Shown here one piece after another: positions 51,785 to 64,000 of a stretch of DNA of 64,000 nt. This DNA comes from Conus ventricosus (lineage: Eukaryota; Mollusca; Gastropoda; Neogastropoda; Conidae), in the NCBI GenBank assembly GCA_018398815.1, contig CM031618.1:54702245-54766244 (forward strand). Reading direction: 5' to 3'. The first letter of the stretch is position 1, and the number at the start of each line of letters is the position of its first letter. The translations under genes and the position numbers were made by a program. Below the pieces are notes generated by a model. That model ran no database searches. It saw only the letters and a program-made list of their open reading frames with translations, and was not told the DNA's origin.

Positions 51785-53401
51785 CTGAAAGGTTAATGAC
51801 TTTCTTATGTTGAGATGACCCTAAAAACAGAGCAAATGAATTCAAACGAATGCATGTCACACATCGTAAAAAGGCAGAATCAATGTGATGTGATGAAATT
51901 TGGAGTTCAAGAATTTTCAAATTTCTCAATTTCTTCCAGAATTAGCATACTGAAGGAGTGGATCATAACTGACAATTCTACTTTCTGAAACCGGTGTAGT
52001 GAATCTAAAATGACCCCCAGTTCAGGAGATTCTGCAGGGCCTGGTAATAATAGGCTTTCCGCATACCCTCCAAAACATGTGGAACCTTTCATAAATGTAA
52101 TTGTGCATTTGCAAGCATTTGTCAAGGGCAAACTGCTGCCTCTCTGTACCATATTCAAGCTACAGGCACATGCTTTTAATGTCATTATATATATATGCAC
52201 ATTTCACATTACCACATGAGCATATTTGACTTTCATTTTTAAACTGAATGAATATTATCCTATGTTTCTCTCCATTCTGATATACTATCTGAAATAGATC
52301 TTTTCATTTTTCTTCTGTTTTGTTTGTTTCTTTGTTTGTTTTTTGTTTGTTACCACAGCCAATGTAATAAATTCGAAGGTTCTCAGTGAACATGTCAACA
52401 ATGTTATGTCTTTCCAGCGGCACACAATGGCCTACTCTTCCAAAACCTACATAGGGGTGAAATGCATGCAAGATTGTTTCCACAGCCAGATAAACCCACC
52501 AAAGTGTTTCCGACACCCCCAAATGAACATTCATAAGCACTTCCCACGCTACACAAGGTAAAGTTTTCATGAACCAAAGACTTTCCACCACAAATCACAG
52601 GACCTCCAGTCCAAAGCCCTATGCACTCTCCAGTCAACTCCCCACACTTGCAAGCACCAGCAGGGGATGTTCCCAAACTGCTAAATGTTAAGACCAATCA
52701 CTTAACGGAAAATCGTTACCGAACCCATCAATTCAGAATCTGAGGTAAAATCTTTCCAATGATGATTCAGAAGCTGTTACCCACAGGGAAACAGAAAACA
52801 AAACTTAACAGACCGACTGATCCACCGATTGTGATGATATTTTTGTTAATGTTATTTCTTGATACAGGAACCTGTGCTGGGAGGTTCCTGCACGCGTGTC
52901 TTCCTGCCTGAATCATGGTAAGCCAGAGAAAAAAAAAAAAAATCACATTAGGTCACTGTTCTTTATTCTAAATCAAATCCAGTTCAGTTACTTTGTTTCG
53001 ATCCATGTTGTGTCATCAAGTAAACAAGACTTTTCTGTTTTATTTTCAGTATAACTTAGTTCATCAGCTAGTTTTACTTTTTTTGTTTATAGTATTTTTG
53101 TTGTCGTTGTTGAATGAGTTTTTTTTTTTTTTTTTTGCCAGCATGCCAACTGCAGAACCACCATGAGAAAAAAAACACCTACGCACCTATATAACCGTTA
53201 AATCATTGGGAGAGGGGATGGGAAGAAAGGGCTTGAACTCAGAGGTAAGCGAGACAGGGGAGCAGGTGTTGGAAACGGCATGAGCAGAAACCAAGGTTTG
53301 TGTGTGATCATTTGCACCGCCGATCGATCTCGATCTGACCCATTCTGTCCATATTCAAACAGTGGACAAGCAAGCGATGGTGGTGGGAAAAGGCTCTAGG
53401 T

Positions 53402-53576
53402 CAAAGGAACAGTCATTATGTAAATTTCTCTTAAAATGACTGAAAACTGAAAACTATGACAAAGGAACAGTCATGATATCATTTCTTTTCAAATGACTGG
53501 AAACTGAAAACTATGACAAAGAAACATTCATTATATTCTTTCTTTTGAAATGACTGAAAACTGAAAACTTTTCTCT
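53402..53576 (+). repeat. 58-bp tandem repeat, three copies
   Basis: AAAGRAACAGTCATTATRT...AAATGACTGRAAACTGAAAA blocks repeat three times in the large intron. Confidence 0.8.
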
Positions 53577-54144
53577 TCAAAGATGTCCGATTCTCAAAAG
53601 AAACAAGTATTTCAACATGAGGCACACTGCGGTTTAAAAAAATAGATGCCCGAACCCATGGCACTTATCTTAGAATTAACCAAATTTCCAACAGCAGAAC
53701 TAAGAACAAAATCTTTTGCCACCTTACCAACTGAATGGTGCGTAACAACTAATATCATGAATTACACACAGGCACAGAAAAAAAATAAGTGTCACAAGAG
53801 TGGAAATTCTCCACTACCACACTACTAAAAACAAGACTGAAACTGCTACAATTTGGAAAAAAAAAAAAAAAAAATCAAAACGGAGAGATGTTATCATCCA
53901 CTACGAAAACATCAAAACTAAAACGGCAACGTAAAACATCTAACACAGCAAAGCACTCTTCAGGGTCTAAGAGCCAAGTGATCATGCAGCATTGTACGAC
54001 ACTAAAGCAAAACAACAGGTGCAGGTGAACAACAACAAAAAAACCAAAAAAGGAGATTCCTTTCACAGGAACAGTGTCTAACAAATCAGTCAGGCACATG
54101 CCCCGTGTTTTGTACATACCAGAAGTCCTATGATCTTAATTCAA

Positions 54145-54180
<36 letters not shown>

Positions 54181-55764
54181 AAAAGAAAGAAACAGAAGAA
54201 AAAAAAAATGACGTCAGACTGAAGCGACAAAGTTTAACACAGTAACCAAACACATGTTAACTTAGACCAAAAAAAAAAAAAAAATGCACATTTCAAACAG
54301 CGTCATTCATCAATGTTGTTCATCAAATGACACGATGCAGGCAGGCCAATCATCCTGGGGGGAAAAATGCGGGGCAAATCTGATGACTGAATGGGGTACT
54401 GGAGGAGGTAGACATATCTAAAAGAAAAAAATGTTCGAGATGGGATAGAGGCCAGGTAGGGGCAGAAGCGAAAACACTTGAAGTAATAAACAATGAATGC
54501 ACTACTGCTAACAACTGACACACGAACTCAAAATAATTACTGAAACGATTAGATGTCGTGACTGCTGAAACGTCACGACTGGGGAAGACGGGAAAGTGTA
54601 ATCAACTTAATTACCTATTCCACTTTCCATTTTCATCTTTGTTGTGCAGCTTCCCTGCTCCAGAACCACAATCCAGAAACACAGCAACTTTGTCAAAGAA
54701 GACACGCTAACAGTTTGAAAGATGTACGTCCATTTCCTATCATCATTCTGATAAAATAGTCAATCATCCTGGACCATTCATTCACGAAGTTGTCAATCAT
54801 GGTTTTCCGCATTGCCTGTTTTTTTTTGTTTTTTTGTTGGTTTTTTTTTTTTTTTTTTTTGGGGGGGGGGATTAAAAAAAAATGATGAACAGGTGGGGGA
54901 TGGCAAGAAGGAGGAATGATGTGCGGGGAGGGGGTGGGTGGGATGGGTAAGGGGAAGACGAGCAAAACCTAGTAAAGGGCATGAGTAGAAAGTGGAACTG
55001 GAGTAGAATTCTGCCCACAATAAAATTGGCATGCCTGCAACTTCTTACAATAACTGATGCATTATGTGCATGACGTGAACAAAAAAAAAAAAGAAGATGA
55101 AAATAACCGACTGATGGAAAGAGACCAAACAGTCACATGACACTAAGTGCGCTGTGTGGGTGGGTGGGGGGAGGGACATTACTCACACAGAAAGCGACAG
55201 AGAAGAGAGAGAGAGAGAGACTCAAATCAACACTCAGCCGCAGCCATACTGGCATGCATCTTCGCCTGTTCACACAAAGGCTTTACACTAATCAGTGAGG
55301 ACATGAAAGAAACAACTGAAAGTTACAAAAACAACAACAACAAAAAACCCACAACTGTACAACAACACACACTTCAATTGATTGGAACAGAACATTAGAC
55401 AGGTTGCAGAATGCACACATGCAAGGACCTCAGAGGGTGGGGGGGAGGGAGGGGGGTGATCTGTCAAAGCCACTATGATGGTATGAATGAAAATGAGTAG
55501 TTCTCTCCTCTCTTTCTTCACGTTTACCATTACATGATTTCTACACACAAAAGCAGATGAAATGATGCCATACGTGAGGCAAAAAAAATATTACATCATT
55601 GCTGCTTATACGTGTGTTTGACTGATAGAGATACACATCTTTCCCATTCACGCTTTAGCTCCTTTCTCACCTCTTTCCTCACTTCCCATCCACTCAACCA
55701 AGCCAATCGCCGACAGCGAACCTATCACCTACAACAGCGTCCCAAATACTGACACCCTCATTAC

Positions 55765-55974
55765 CTTGGAGGATCCAAAGAGGCCGAAGATTCCTCCTCG
55801 TTTCTTGGACTTGCCGGTGACGGTGGTGGGTTTGATGGTGTTAGGTAAGGTCTGGCTCTTGGACGTGTTGTTGTGGTTCTCGATGTTGGCCCCGGACACA
55901 CTGAGGTCCTCGAAGGGCACGTCTTGGGGTATCGTAAAGCCCGACTTGTATCGGTCTATCACTAGTTTCGAGTC
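55765..55974 (-). CDS. Cip4: Cip4-like exon 5 in window (end of F-BAR and basic linker)
   Basis: A 70-codon, phase 0-0 exon. It starts DSKLVIDRYKSGFTIPQDVP followed by FEDLS, the conserved 'LVIExYKSGFEPPGDIEFEDY' that ends the F-BAR domain. It then enters a Ser/Thr/Asn-rich linker and finishes with KSKKRGGIFGLFGSSK, which corresponds in position to the 'GKSKGKLWPFIKKNK' basic-hydrophobic motif of FBP17/Toca-1. Acceptor TTGGTTCCAG; donor GTAATG. In phase this exon can join directly to the HR1 exon at 39294, so no proline-rich linker exon is required. Alternative linker exons in the 16.5-kb intron cannot be excluded. Confidence 0.95.
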
Positions 55975-57103
55975 CTGGAACCAACAAGAGAAGCTGAACG
56001 TACTGTTTCTTCATCTAGCTGGCTTATAGATCCACTACAATCCCTAACGTCTTTCTTAATGGAAACCGAACAACTACCACCTTGTTCGTTTACATTCTGG
56101 CTAGACTGCTGAACTGTGACAATCTTCTTGTAGTCTTCATTAGAACAATTTTCTTCTCAATGGTGATATCACAACCTCATACAGGCAAAATACTGCTTGC
56201 TGGTGCTTGACCGAGATAAGTTTGCCGTGCCCACTGAGCTTAGAATTGTTTTGAATCAGATGAGAAACTGATTTCAGCTATTTCTTTGTTCTACAATTCA
56301 TTCATCTATTTCAAAAGTACTGTTAAAATTGAGCATTACGGTCGCACTGAATTGAGAGTGAAAATTATGGTAAATTTCTAGCAAATGCACAGAGAGCAAT
56401 TAGACAACCACAGGGAGCTTTCATATGTTTATTTTCCTTTACATGAATATGAATAGTTCCTGAAGTTATCCTTCTTCCTCAAAAACCCTAGGATGATCAA
56501 TACACAGATCATGAACTAAAAACTGCCACTTGGGAAGAACAGACAATTGAATGTAACTAGATGATCTCGACTTGTGAACAAAAGCTTCCTCCAGTTCAGA
56601 ACAGCTATCAGACTTCCCCCTGGAACTGTTTGCTGCTTGCTTGATGGAATGTTCTCATTCAAGTTGGACAGGTGCTCACAGTTTGTGACCCTCCATAGGC
56701 TTAATTATTAATGCCGTCTCTTAACCTATGCGAACATCATGAGAAACCTTTCTTTGGAAGTGACAAAACTACAGACTATCAAATGATCAGTGTTTCTAAT
56801 TTCAGAAACTGTAGGACAACAATGATACGAACTAGATCAAGTGACCTTCAACCTTCCCTTTTCTAAGACTATTTCGAAACTGCTACTGGTTTACTTTTTA
56901 CACACACACACACACAAAAAGAGTCTTTTAAAAAAATGTGCGAGTATTCTCACAGGACACAGCACAGTAAAATGGGCATTATGGAAATGGGCGAAACTAA
57001 AGTCAGTCTTTCAGCAGCTGCAGTGATTATGTTTTCCTGGACAGAAGATTCTTTAATTCCTGGCCCACTTGCCCACTTCAGCAGAAATTTCTTCTCTCAT
57101 GCT

Positions 57104-57148
<45 letters not shown>

Positions 57149-57482
57149 CCTGTGTTTTCTTCAGGGCTATAATCTTGCAGTAGCTGGCATGTTTTGGCTG
57201 TTGGAAGTGGCAGACTGAACACAGCAAGATTCTGTGTGCCCCAGTCGGTGACGGTTACAGCCCACTGATCTAGGTACTCCACTCGACACACTGAGACAAT
57301 ACTGTGTTTACATTCTGTGCTTATGTATACTTATGTGTGTGCCTGCACTACGACTCGCATCCATGGCGGTGCCAAACGTATCTGTAACCTACACCTGCCA
57401 CAACCCCAAACTTACAGAAACTGTCTCTTAAACCACACATGGTGTCAGTGTACCTGACACGAAACATCCGACGACACGCTAC

Positions 57483-57629
57483 CTGTGTACTGTTAATACT
57501 GGTGGAGGCCTTCGCCATGCCCTCTATGCAGGTGTTGATGATGGGTATCACATTCTTCTCGATTTCCGAACAGTGCAAGATGCACTCCTGGATCTTGTGT
57601 ATTCTCTTCTCCTCCATGTCTTGCAGTTG
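57483..57629 (-). CDS. Cip4: Cip4-like exon 4 in window (F-BAR C-terminal helices)
   Basis: A 49-codon, phase 0-0 exon beginning QLQDMEEKRIHKIQECILHC and including NVIPIINTCIEGMAKAS. This is the 'IQEMEERRIxxIxExxxxYAEVDRQVIPIIGKCLDGIxKAAESID' block of the family, the end of the F-BAR domain. Acceptor is GTGTGTGCAG, donor GTAGCG. The extra cysteines (QECILHC, INTC) are a small departure from vertebrate members as I remember them. Confidence 0.94.
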
Positions 57630-58389
57630 CTGCACACACGAGAAAAATGACTTGCATGTAGAGCAAACAAAAAGAAACCACCTTGGAAACTCTTCACAAA
57701 AATCATTAGATATCACCAGAAATGGGATCCGTAGAGGCAGTCTTTGCCACTGGGTGAATCTAGAATACACACAACACACAAACAAAAAGAGAAATATATC
57801 AGGCCTGTGACCTTTCTAAGATTTAATTTTTAAAAAGAAAACAAATTAACAAATTATGACTGCAGTATGCAGCAACTTTATCTCAGTCTCCTTTATATAT
57901 CGGTTATGTAGTCAGATGTCTGACTTAGCATGCAACATGTATGCATGTTTATGTCTTATTTACATACAATGTTTAAAAAAAAAAAATGCATGTTTTGGTT
58001 TTATTTGAATATAGTTCCCTTTTACCAAGAATCATAAAGAAAAGGTGCAATCCTAATATATCCCCCCCCCCCCCCTGACAATAACCTCAAAGGTTTATCC
58101 ACACAAAACTGATTTTGAAAAGTTCAGTAGCTTATTACTAAGCCTACACAGACATCAGCAGTCTGTTTGATATCAACTCAGCGAAACTGTTGCATTTTTT
58201 GTTTTGAACTGTATGATTTAACAGGATTTCTATACCCTTACATTTACTCATGTGTGTATGTAACAGATATTTCATGTTATCATTGTTTACTATTCTTTAT
58301 TATCATAAAGCACCTTGCGTCAAGTTATTGTATCAAATTGGGCAAGATATTAATTGTCCCTTACTTCTATTATTATGAGTTAGCAATTA

Positions 58390-58390
<1 letters not shown>

Positions 58391-58456
<66 letters not shown>
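58391..58456 (+). repeat. CA microsatellite beside a splice donor
   Basis: CA repeat with one CG. On the transcript it is a GT tract starting about 25 nt after the donor of exon 58481-58609. Confidence 0.95.
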
Positions 58457-58457
<1 letters not shown>

Positions 58458-58480
58458 CAGGTGAGCACAGCAACACACAC

Positions 58481-58609
58481 CTGAAACACCTGAGGCATGA
58501 GTGTGTAGAAGTGTTCCTGCTGACCGGCGTTGAACTGTTGTAGGACACTGGCATACTCATTTTTACACTCCTCACACAGCTGGGCTTTCTGGTTCATCAC
58601 AATTCGGTT
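58481..58609 (-). CDS. Cip4: Cip4-like exon 3 in window (F-BAR)
   Basis: A 43-codon, phase 0-0 exon. It starts NRIVMNQKAQLCEECKNEYA and ends HFYTLMPQVFQ, matching the FBP17/CIP4 pattern 'CEECK/[31 protein letters not shown]'. The acceptor TTTTTTCAG is strong. The donor reads GTGTGTG, and a long GT tract (CA on the plus strand, 58391-58456) lies about 25 nt into the intron, so the 5' splice site sits beside an expandable microsatellite. Confidence 0.94.
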
Positions 58610-59195
58610 CTGAAAAAACAATACAGACTCCAGGTCCTCTTCCTTTCAGCATGTTTGACCATCGTCCCCAAGACAAGCTATAACTCGATCACTGACAATT
58701 TTTGTTTTACAATATCCATACAAATCTCCAATGCATCCTCCGAGAAAGTTCTAGCTCGTGAAAAAGAAAGCTGGCAGTCAAGAAATTATCTTTACAACAT
58801 ATGATTAATTAAACTGTCAAACAAAACTATCTGAGGCATGAGAAGTTTCATTAAAAGCACCGTTAATAAAACTAACCAAAACCGGCAAATTTCTCAATCT
58901 TTTTGACTGGCATCGATGATCTGGGAAGCCCATTACTTAAATGAATGAACAAATAGGTAAAGCAGTAACAAAAACAAGCAAGATGTGCGTCTTGACTTAA
59001 AACAGGTTTCTATTATATTTCACTATTGATGTAAACTATGTGATAAGAGAATGATGTACACAGGTTATGAAAGCTCACTTTTCTGCCTATCTGCATTTTT
59101 CCTTCATGCATGTGTGTGCCTGAACAAGCATTTGTGTGTCTTTCCTGTGTGTAAGTGAGTGAGCGAGTGAATGTGAGTGAGCGAGTGAGTGCGAG

Positions 59196-59198
59196 TGC

Positions 59199-59237
<39 letters not shown>

Positions 59238-59318
59238 AACCTTGAGTTAATCTGACAATAAATTGGTTTCAGTCAGTCAGAGTGTATGAGTTGGTGTGTG
59301 TGTGTGTGTGTGTGTGTG

Positions 59319-59403
<85 letters not shown>

Positions 59404-59418
59404 GAGAGTGTGTGTGTG

Positions 59419-59494
<76 letters not shown>

Positions 59495-59500
59495 TGTGTG
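59196..59500 (+). repeat. GT/GA compound microsatellites
   Basis: GT at 59200-59234, GT at 59296-59349, GA at 59350-59410, then GA at 59425-59491 within an intron. Confidence 0.95.
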
Positions 59501-60061
59501 CATGTGTGCAGGTTTGTGTATGTATGTGTGTTGATATGTGCTTTGTTGTCTGGTTGTTGCTTTTTCACCACATTTCCCGTACTCTTTCGTAAGTGGAATG
59601 AAAATGAAATCTGCACTTTTATCCAATAACATGCCAAATCACAACTATGGTAGGGCTTATCATATAGTAGATAAAACAGACACACCACCATCACTCAACT
59701 TCTGAGATTGTTTCGCAGGGAATTCTTCCAGTACTTAAAACATCAACAGCCATTTTACCCATGTATCGCCGTCATAAATCAACAAACACACACAACAAAC
59801 CAAAAACAATCCCTCTTCCTCTCCAGCAAATATGAATTTTGTGTGGCATGCAGTTATGTTAATTTTCATCAATGCAGTTTAATAATTACAGAAGATGTAT
59901 CAAGCTTAAAAGTCTTACAAGAAAATAACAATGTCTCCTTATACAGAATGATTAACACATGGCCAGCATTCCACATCTGCCAAGCTGTATAAATAACATA
60001 TGCTCCAACCTGATCCACAACCATGAAGTTACATACACACTGTGCCACAAGAACTGCTTAC

Positions 60062-60186
<125 letters not shown>

Positions 60187-60640
60187 TTTGCAGACACAAA
60201 AATGCCAGATCCATTGAGTTTTTTTGCAACATATTATCACTTAGAGAAATGTAAAGCTGGCTTCCTACCTCTATGTCCAAAAACAAGTCAACCACAAACT
60301 TATATCTTTTCAGTGCAAAATTTACCTGCAACTTACAGTTCCCTTGCAATATAATTTATCACGAAGCACAGGCCTAGGCAAGTTTTAAAGTTCATCTTCG
60401 TTGAATTGATAATTACAGTGGTTACTATATGCTGGTAAATGAATCTAGAATAACAATGCTGATGTATGTTTCAAGCGATAAGAATCTTCACTGCATGAGG
60501 AAAAAATAAGTTACTAATTTTCCCTTTGCATAACATTCTAACCACCCCCCCCCCCCCCACGTTATTTGTATTTTCCTTCACACAACATCTTAACAAACAG
60601 ACAGAGAGACAGACCGACAGACAGACACACTTTCACAAAC

Positions 60641-60745
60641 CTTCTCCACTTCTGCTCTGGATAAATTGATGTCGGCATCAGCCTTTCTGTAGTTGTCTAA
60701 AGCCTTTTCTGAATCTTTGAATGCCTTTTCATACTGCTTCTTTGA
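60641..60745 (-). CDS. Cip4: Cip4-like exon 2 in window (F-BAR)
   Basis: A 35-codon, phase 0-0 exon. The peptide begins SKKQYEKAFKDSEKALDNYR and includes ADADINLSRAEVEK. This resembles the F-BAR core of FBP17/CIP4 (ER/SKRRFERDCKEA...KMDADINVTKADVEKA pattern). The acceptor TTTCCTTGCAG is strong; the donor is GTTTGTG. In family structures this segment is part of the long antiparallel helices of the crescent dimer that binds phosphoinositide-rich curved membrane. Confidence 0.92.
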
Positions 60746-61706
60746 CTGCAAGGAAACAAAAATTTGCACTGTTTGTTTGAGAGAACTGATTGGAAAGACA
60801 ACCTCACTTAAAAAAGTACAGGACAATGCAAGTTACTTCTCCTCTTTTGCCAAGGTTTTATGACATACTGAGGCCTTAAATTCTGTGTCTTACTACATAT
60901 ACATGCTCATTTATTACATACACATTCCCACTAAATGTGTAAAAGAAAATCCTGTACATTTATACACACCACACATGCATACACGCACACATGTAAGTGC
61001 GTGCACACACACACACATAATAACCCTTATATCTTAGATCATTTCAATTATGACAATGAAACAGAAGGGTAAATGAACAGCCATGCACTCACACACACAC
61101 AAAAACCCATAGACATTTCAAACACAAAATCATTTCTTCACGCTAAACGCAGGAATCAGACAGTTACTGAAATGAAATAATCAAACCAACAGATCAACAG
61201 AGGACAGTTCTGAACATTCAGAGAAAATTCAGTTCAGTTCAGTGTAAGCAAATCACACCGAAGAAAAGAGGCCTGGGAGGATTATTTTTCAATAATATCA
61301 AGATGACCACAGCAAACAAACAAAAAACAAACAAAAAGAAAAGAAAAAAGAAAGAGTTACATTAAAATCTGTCATCCCATTCTACTTTTCAGTCTCCTAA
61401 AACGTGACTGCCATTTCAATTTTAGACATCTAAAACAACAGAAATTCACCTTACACCTATGTACTATAAAAGCAGAAAATCCCTAAGTCTCAGACCATCC
61501 CACCACCCCAGTTGGAAAAAAGAACAACCAACAATAACAACAAATGAATGAATGAAGCTAAACAAACAAAACTAAAAAGGGCCTTTACTCTGAACAGGTG
61601 CAGCACTTATTTCCCCTTTTTCTTGACAGTCACTGTGGGTGAACTGATAAATGTCTGCTGTACAAAAGCTATTGTAGCTACTTGTTGTTGCTGGGAGTCA
61701 ACTTAC

Positions 61707-61760
61707 CCTCTCCAAGGCCTGCGTGCTTTGCCTAAGCTGTTCTTGCAGTTTGGCACCCTC
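61707..61760 (-). CDS. Cip4: Cip4-like exon 1 in window (F-BAR helix)
   Basis: An 18-codon, phase 0-0 exon reading EGAKLQEQLRQSTQALER, a charged helical segment. It fits the F-BAR helix just before the conserved 'SKKQYEKAFKDSEKA' stretch of the next exon. Donor is GTAAG, directly after AGG. The acceptor is ATTTGCAG, preceded on the transcript by a TG-rich tract from the large CA/CG microsatellite (61793-61929), so the polypyrimidine tract is poor. An alternative acceptor GTGTAG lies 9 nt upstream and would add three residues in frame. Short exon length makes this the least certain exon on its own; the phase match with exon 60641-60745 supports it. Confidence 0.8.
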
Positions 61761-61792
61761 CTGCAAATGCTACACACACACAACCCCCCAAA

Positions 61793-61933
<141 letters not shown>

Positions 61934-62594
61934 GAAATCAATGGTACAGCTATCCCATGCCAATGGACACACTTTTCAAACTAATACAACTTATTCGTTT
62001 TGTTCTGGCTCTCAAGGGACTGTTTGCATTCAACGTTTATTACCGCAAAAGCTGTAAGAGAGATTGCTTCGTGTTCACTACGGAAAGACCTTGACCTGCA
62101 ATAAACATTTCAGCTAATCAAAGGCAAAACAGTTCAATGCACCAAAGCCTGCATTAGACAAAATCATATGCATGAAATAAAACTGACTTGTAAACACTCA
62201 GATCAAAACATGCTTTTATAGTCAAACCCGATACACCTCAGGATAAAACTTTAGTGTTCATCTCACAATTAACAGCAGCATGGAATGTGGCCTGAAGGCC
62301 AGCACACTCTGTGAGGAAGCGAGAGAATGCCATCTGAGCCTCTCGCTCGGGACCAGTTCTCCTGCCCTCTCCTTCTCCAGTCAACCTTCAACAGTAGGAT
62401 ACGGCAATGAACAGGCCTACGTGCAGCACGCCCTTCATGTACATGAGGTTACTGATGGAAACAAGGGACTTGAGTCTGGTCTGCAGGAATTCATCCCAGT
62501 GGTTGGCATGAGGTGCAGGACTGACTGATCCTGAAAGTGACCTAAACATTTATGATCTAGTTGCAAAGCGAGACGACTGCAGGCGGAAATCGAA

Positions 62595-62940
62595 ACAAAT
62601 CTTAAATAAATGTTAGCGAACCGCCCAGAGAACGTGGACAAACGAGTCACAAGACAAAACACAACGTGTTTCGACCTCTTAGGTCTTCCTCGGGTGAGAC
62701 ATAAACGAATAAAACAACGAAAATTCACTTAGCTTTGATCGCTTCAGATCGCTTAGGCCTTCTTCCTTGCGCTAAACCCTAAGCGATCTGAAGCGATCAA
62801 AGCTAAGTGAATTTTCGTTGTTTTATTCGTTTATGTCTCACCCGAGGAAGACCTAAGAGGTCGAAACACGTTGTGTTTTGTCTTGTGACTCGTTTGTCCA
62901 CGTTCTCTGGGCGGTTCGCCAACATTTATTTAAGATTTGT
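62595..62940. repeat. Near-perfect palindrome with 163-bp arms
   Basis: Arm 62595-62757 is the inverse of 62778-62940 with a single mismatch seen (TTAGC against TTGGC near the outer end). The loop is 20 bp (62758-62777). Each arm holds the motif CCCGAGGAAGACCTAAGAGG followed by TCGAAAC, also seen in diverged form at 32876-32904. No coding potential. It lies upstream of the first visible Cip4-like exon, probably in another intron of that gene. Confidence 0.92.
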
Positions 62941-64000
62941 AAACATTTTTGATCAAAGTGACACCTGGTTCTAACCATTTTTTGCAAAGACAGACATGGC
63001 TGTTGATGTTTATGCTCAAGCTGCGTCTGATCATCTGCATCTGTGGGCTTGCAGACACCACTAAAATGAATTCCAGCAGCTTATTACTCATTGAAAATCA
63101 CTGTGTTCATATTGGTACTGTGGAAAAGGACTTCCCATTCAAGGGAACTAACTTCAACAGTTTACATCAAACCACGCTGACGAAGAAACAACGAACTTGC
63201 TGCTCAGAAGCGATGGAAGTCTGGCAAACCACGACTTCACAGCAGGTTAATTCGGCAGCTGTGCACAGCAGTCACAAATGGGACGTCCATCCATATCAAC
63301 TAGTTAAGTCAGAAAAATTCGGTTCTTGTAAGCTCCAATTCTAAACCTGAAGTTACCAGATGTGCTAGGAAAAAAGTATTCTTATTTATTTCAGTTCTTT
63401 ATTACTTGCCAATGACAATCGATCTTTATTTTTCAAATGAAAACACCAAGAAATAAAAGGAAAAAAGTTTCTGCCTATGCATCCTGACACTTAGTTTTAC
63501 ACATCTCAGCAGTGCCTTGCCGATTTTCCTAGAGCCATCATTTTCAAAACGGCATTTTAGTTCAGTTGTATATAACTTGCCAGCAACAATCCACATTGTT
63601 GTTGGTTATAAGTAAAGAACATGTCCTAGTAGCAACCCCCAAAATTCCAAAGCCTCCTCACAGCTTTATGCTATACATCTCCAAAACGTTGTAGTGATCT
63701 TTCTTTTTTGACCTAGGACATGTGTTCTACATTTGTGAATTTTCAGAAGAAACACTCTGTAAATAAGCATAGGCATACGTAGATGGGTGGTGGGGGGGGG
63801 GGGGGGGGGGGGGACTTGCACCAGACTATCCTGACATGGTTTTGCAGCATAGAACACCCACATTTCATACACAGATTTGCTGTGATGATAAAGTTATACA
63901 ACAGAATGCAGTACAAGTCTTCCTCAATCCTCTCTTCTGATTGTTGTCATAAAAAGCCTGGATATGCCCATGCCTTTAAAGATCGATCAGTAACTAAATT
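62941..64000. other. Gene-free stretch at the right edge
   Basis: No F-BAR exon could be found on the minus strand here. Contains a G run at 63789-63812. Probably part of a further upstream intron. Confidence 0.5.

Larger units (their letters stand above)
39295..55764 (-). other. Largest visible intron of the Cip4-like gene
   Basis: 16.5 kb without a recognisable exon. Holds the foldback repeat, the 95-, 72-, 54-, 27- and 58-bp tandem repeats, many microsatellites and homopolymers (G run 41750-41773, A run 48234-48261, C run 49163-49191, A run 54147-54178). An alternative linker exon between F-BAR and HR1, as found in some family members, could lie here but was not found. Confidence 0.7.

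Noticed and set aside
62280..62528. Possible upstream F-BAR exon
   Set aside because: Neither strand matches the expected F-BAR sequence, and phase and splice sites do not fit.

Overview
The window looks like animal nuclear DNA, most likely from a mollusc and possibly a gastropod. It is intron-rich, full of long homopolymers and CA/GA/AT microsatellites, and carries hAT DNA transposons, a tRNA-derived SINE and the 3' end of a LINE. No bacterial or phage organisation is seen. The taxonomic guess rests on repeat style and on the LINE C-terminus, and is only moderately secure.

One host gene is clear. On the minus strand, ten coding exons between 61760 and 29116 encode the C-terminal 431 residues of a Cdc42-interacting protein 4 / Toca-1 / FNBP1-type adaptor: the later part of the F-BAR domain, a short basic linker, an HR1 domain (Cdc42 binding) and a C-terminal SH3 domain. 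The splice phases agree across all ten exons and the coding lengths sum to 1296 nt (432 codons with the stop). The upstream exons (N-terminal F-BAR) lie beyond 64000. Proteins of this family couple membrane curvature and Cdc42 to WASP/N-WASP and formin-driven actin assembly.

Regions 1-29115 lie downstream of the host gene's stop codon. They hold a decayed minisatellite (about 1260-2270), a 2.9-kb hAT transposon with terminal inverted repeats (TIRs), a target-site duplication (TSD) and a frameshifted transposase (3452-6359), a 24-bp minisatellite (7107-7305), a 5'-truncated LINE end (about 7440-7911), a long stretch without recognisable genes (7912-19290), a triple 85-bp repeat with a 5'-truncated SINE inserted at its end (20017-20965), a 761-bp deleted hAT-like element retaining a zinc-finger exon (23382-24142), and two more minisatellite fields (25325-25795, 26525-26960).

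The introns of the Cip4-like gene hold a 944-bp hAT-like element (29893-30836), a full-length dimer-like SINE with an 11-bp TSD (35907-36760), an 84-bp tandem array copying the 3' end of an HR1 exon and its splice donor (38775-39194), a short foldback repeat (39717-39839), and several 54-95-bp tandem repeats. Upstream of the first visible exon is a near-perfect 163-bp-arm palindrome (62595-62940).

The most unusual observations are the in-frame 84-bp array that multiplies a splice donor inside the HR1 coding region, the three different TIR-bounded hAT-like elements, the long SINE with an internal A-tract, and the large palindrome.
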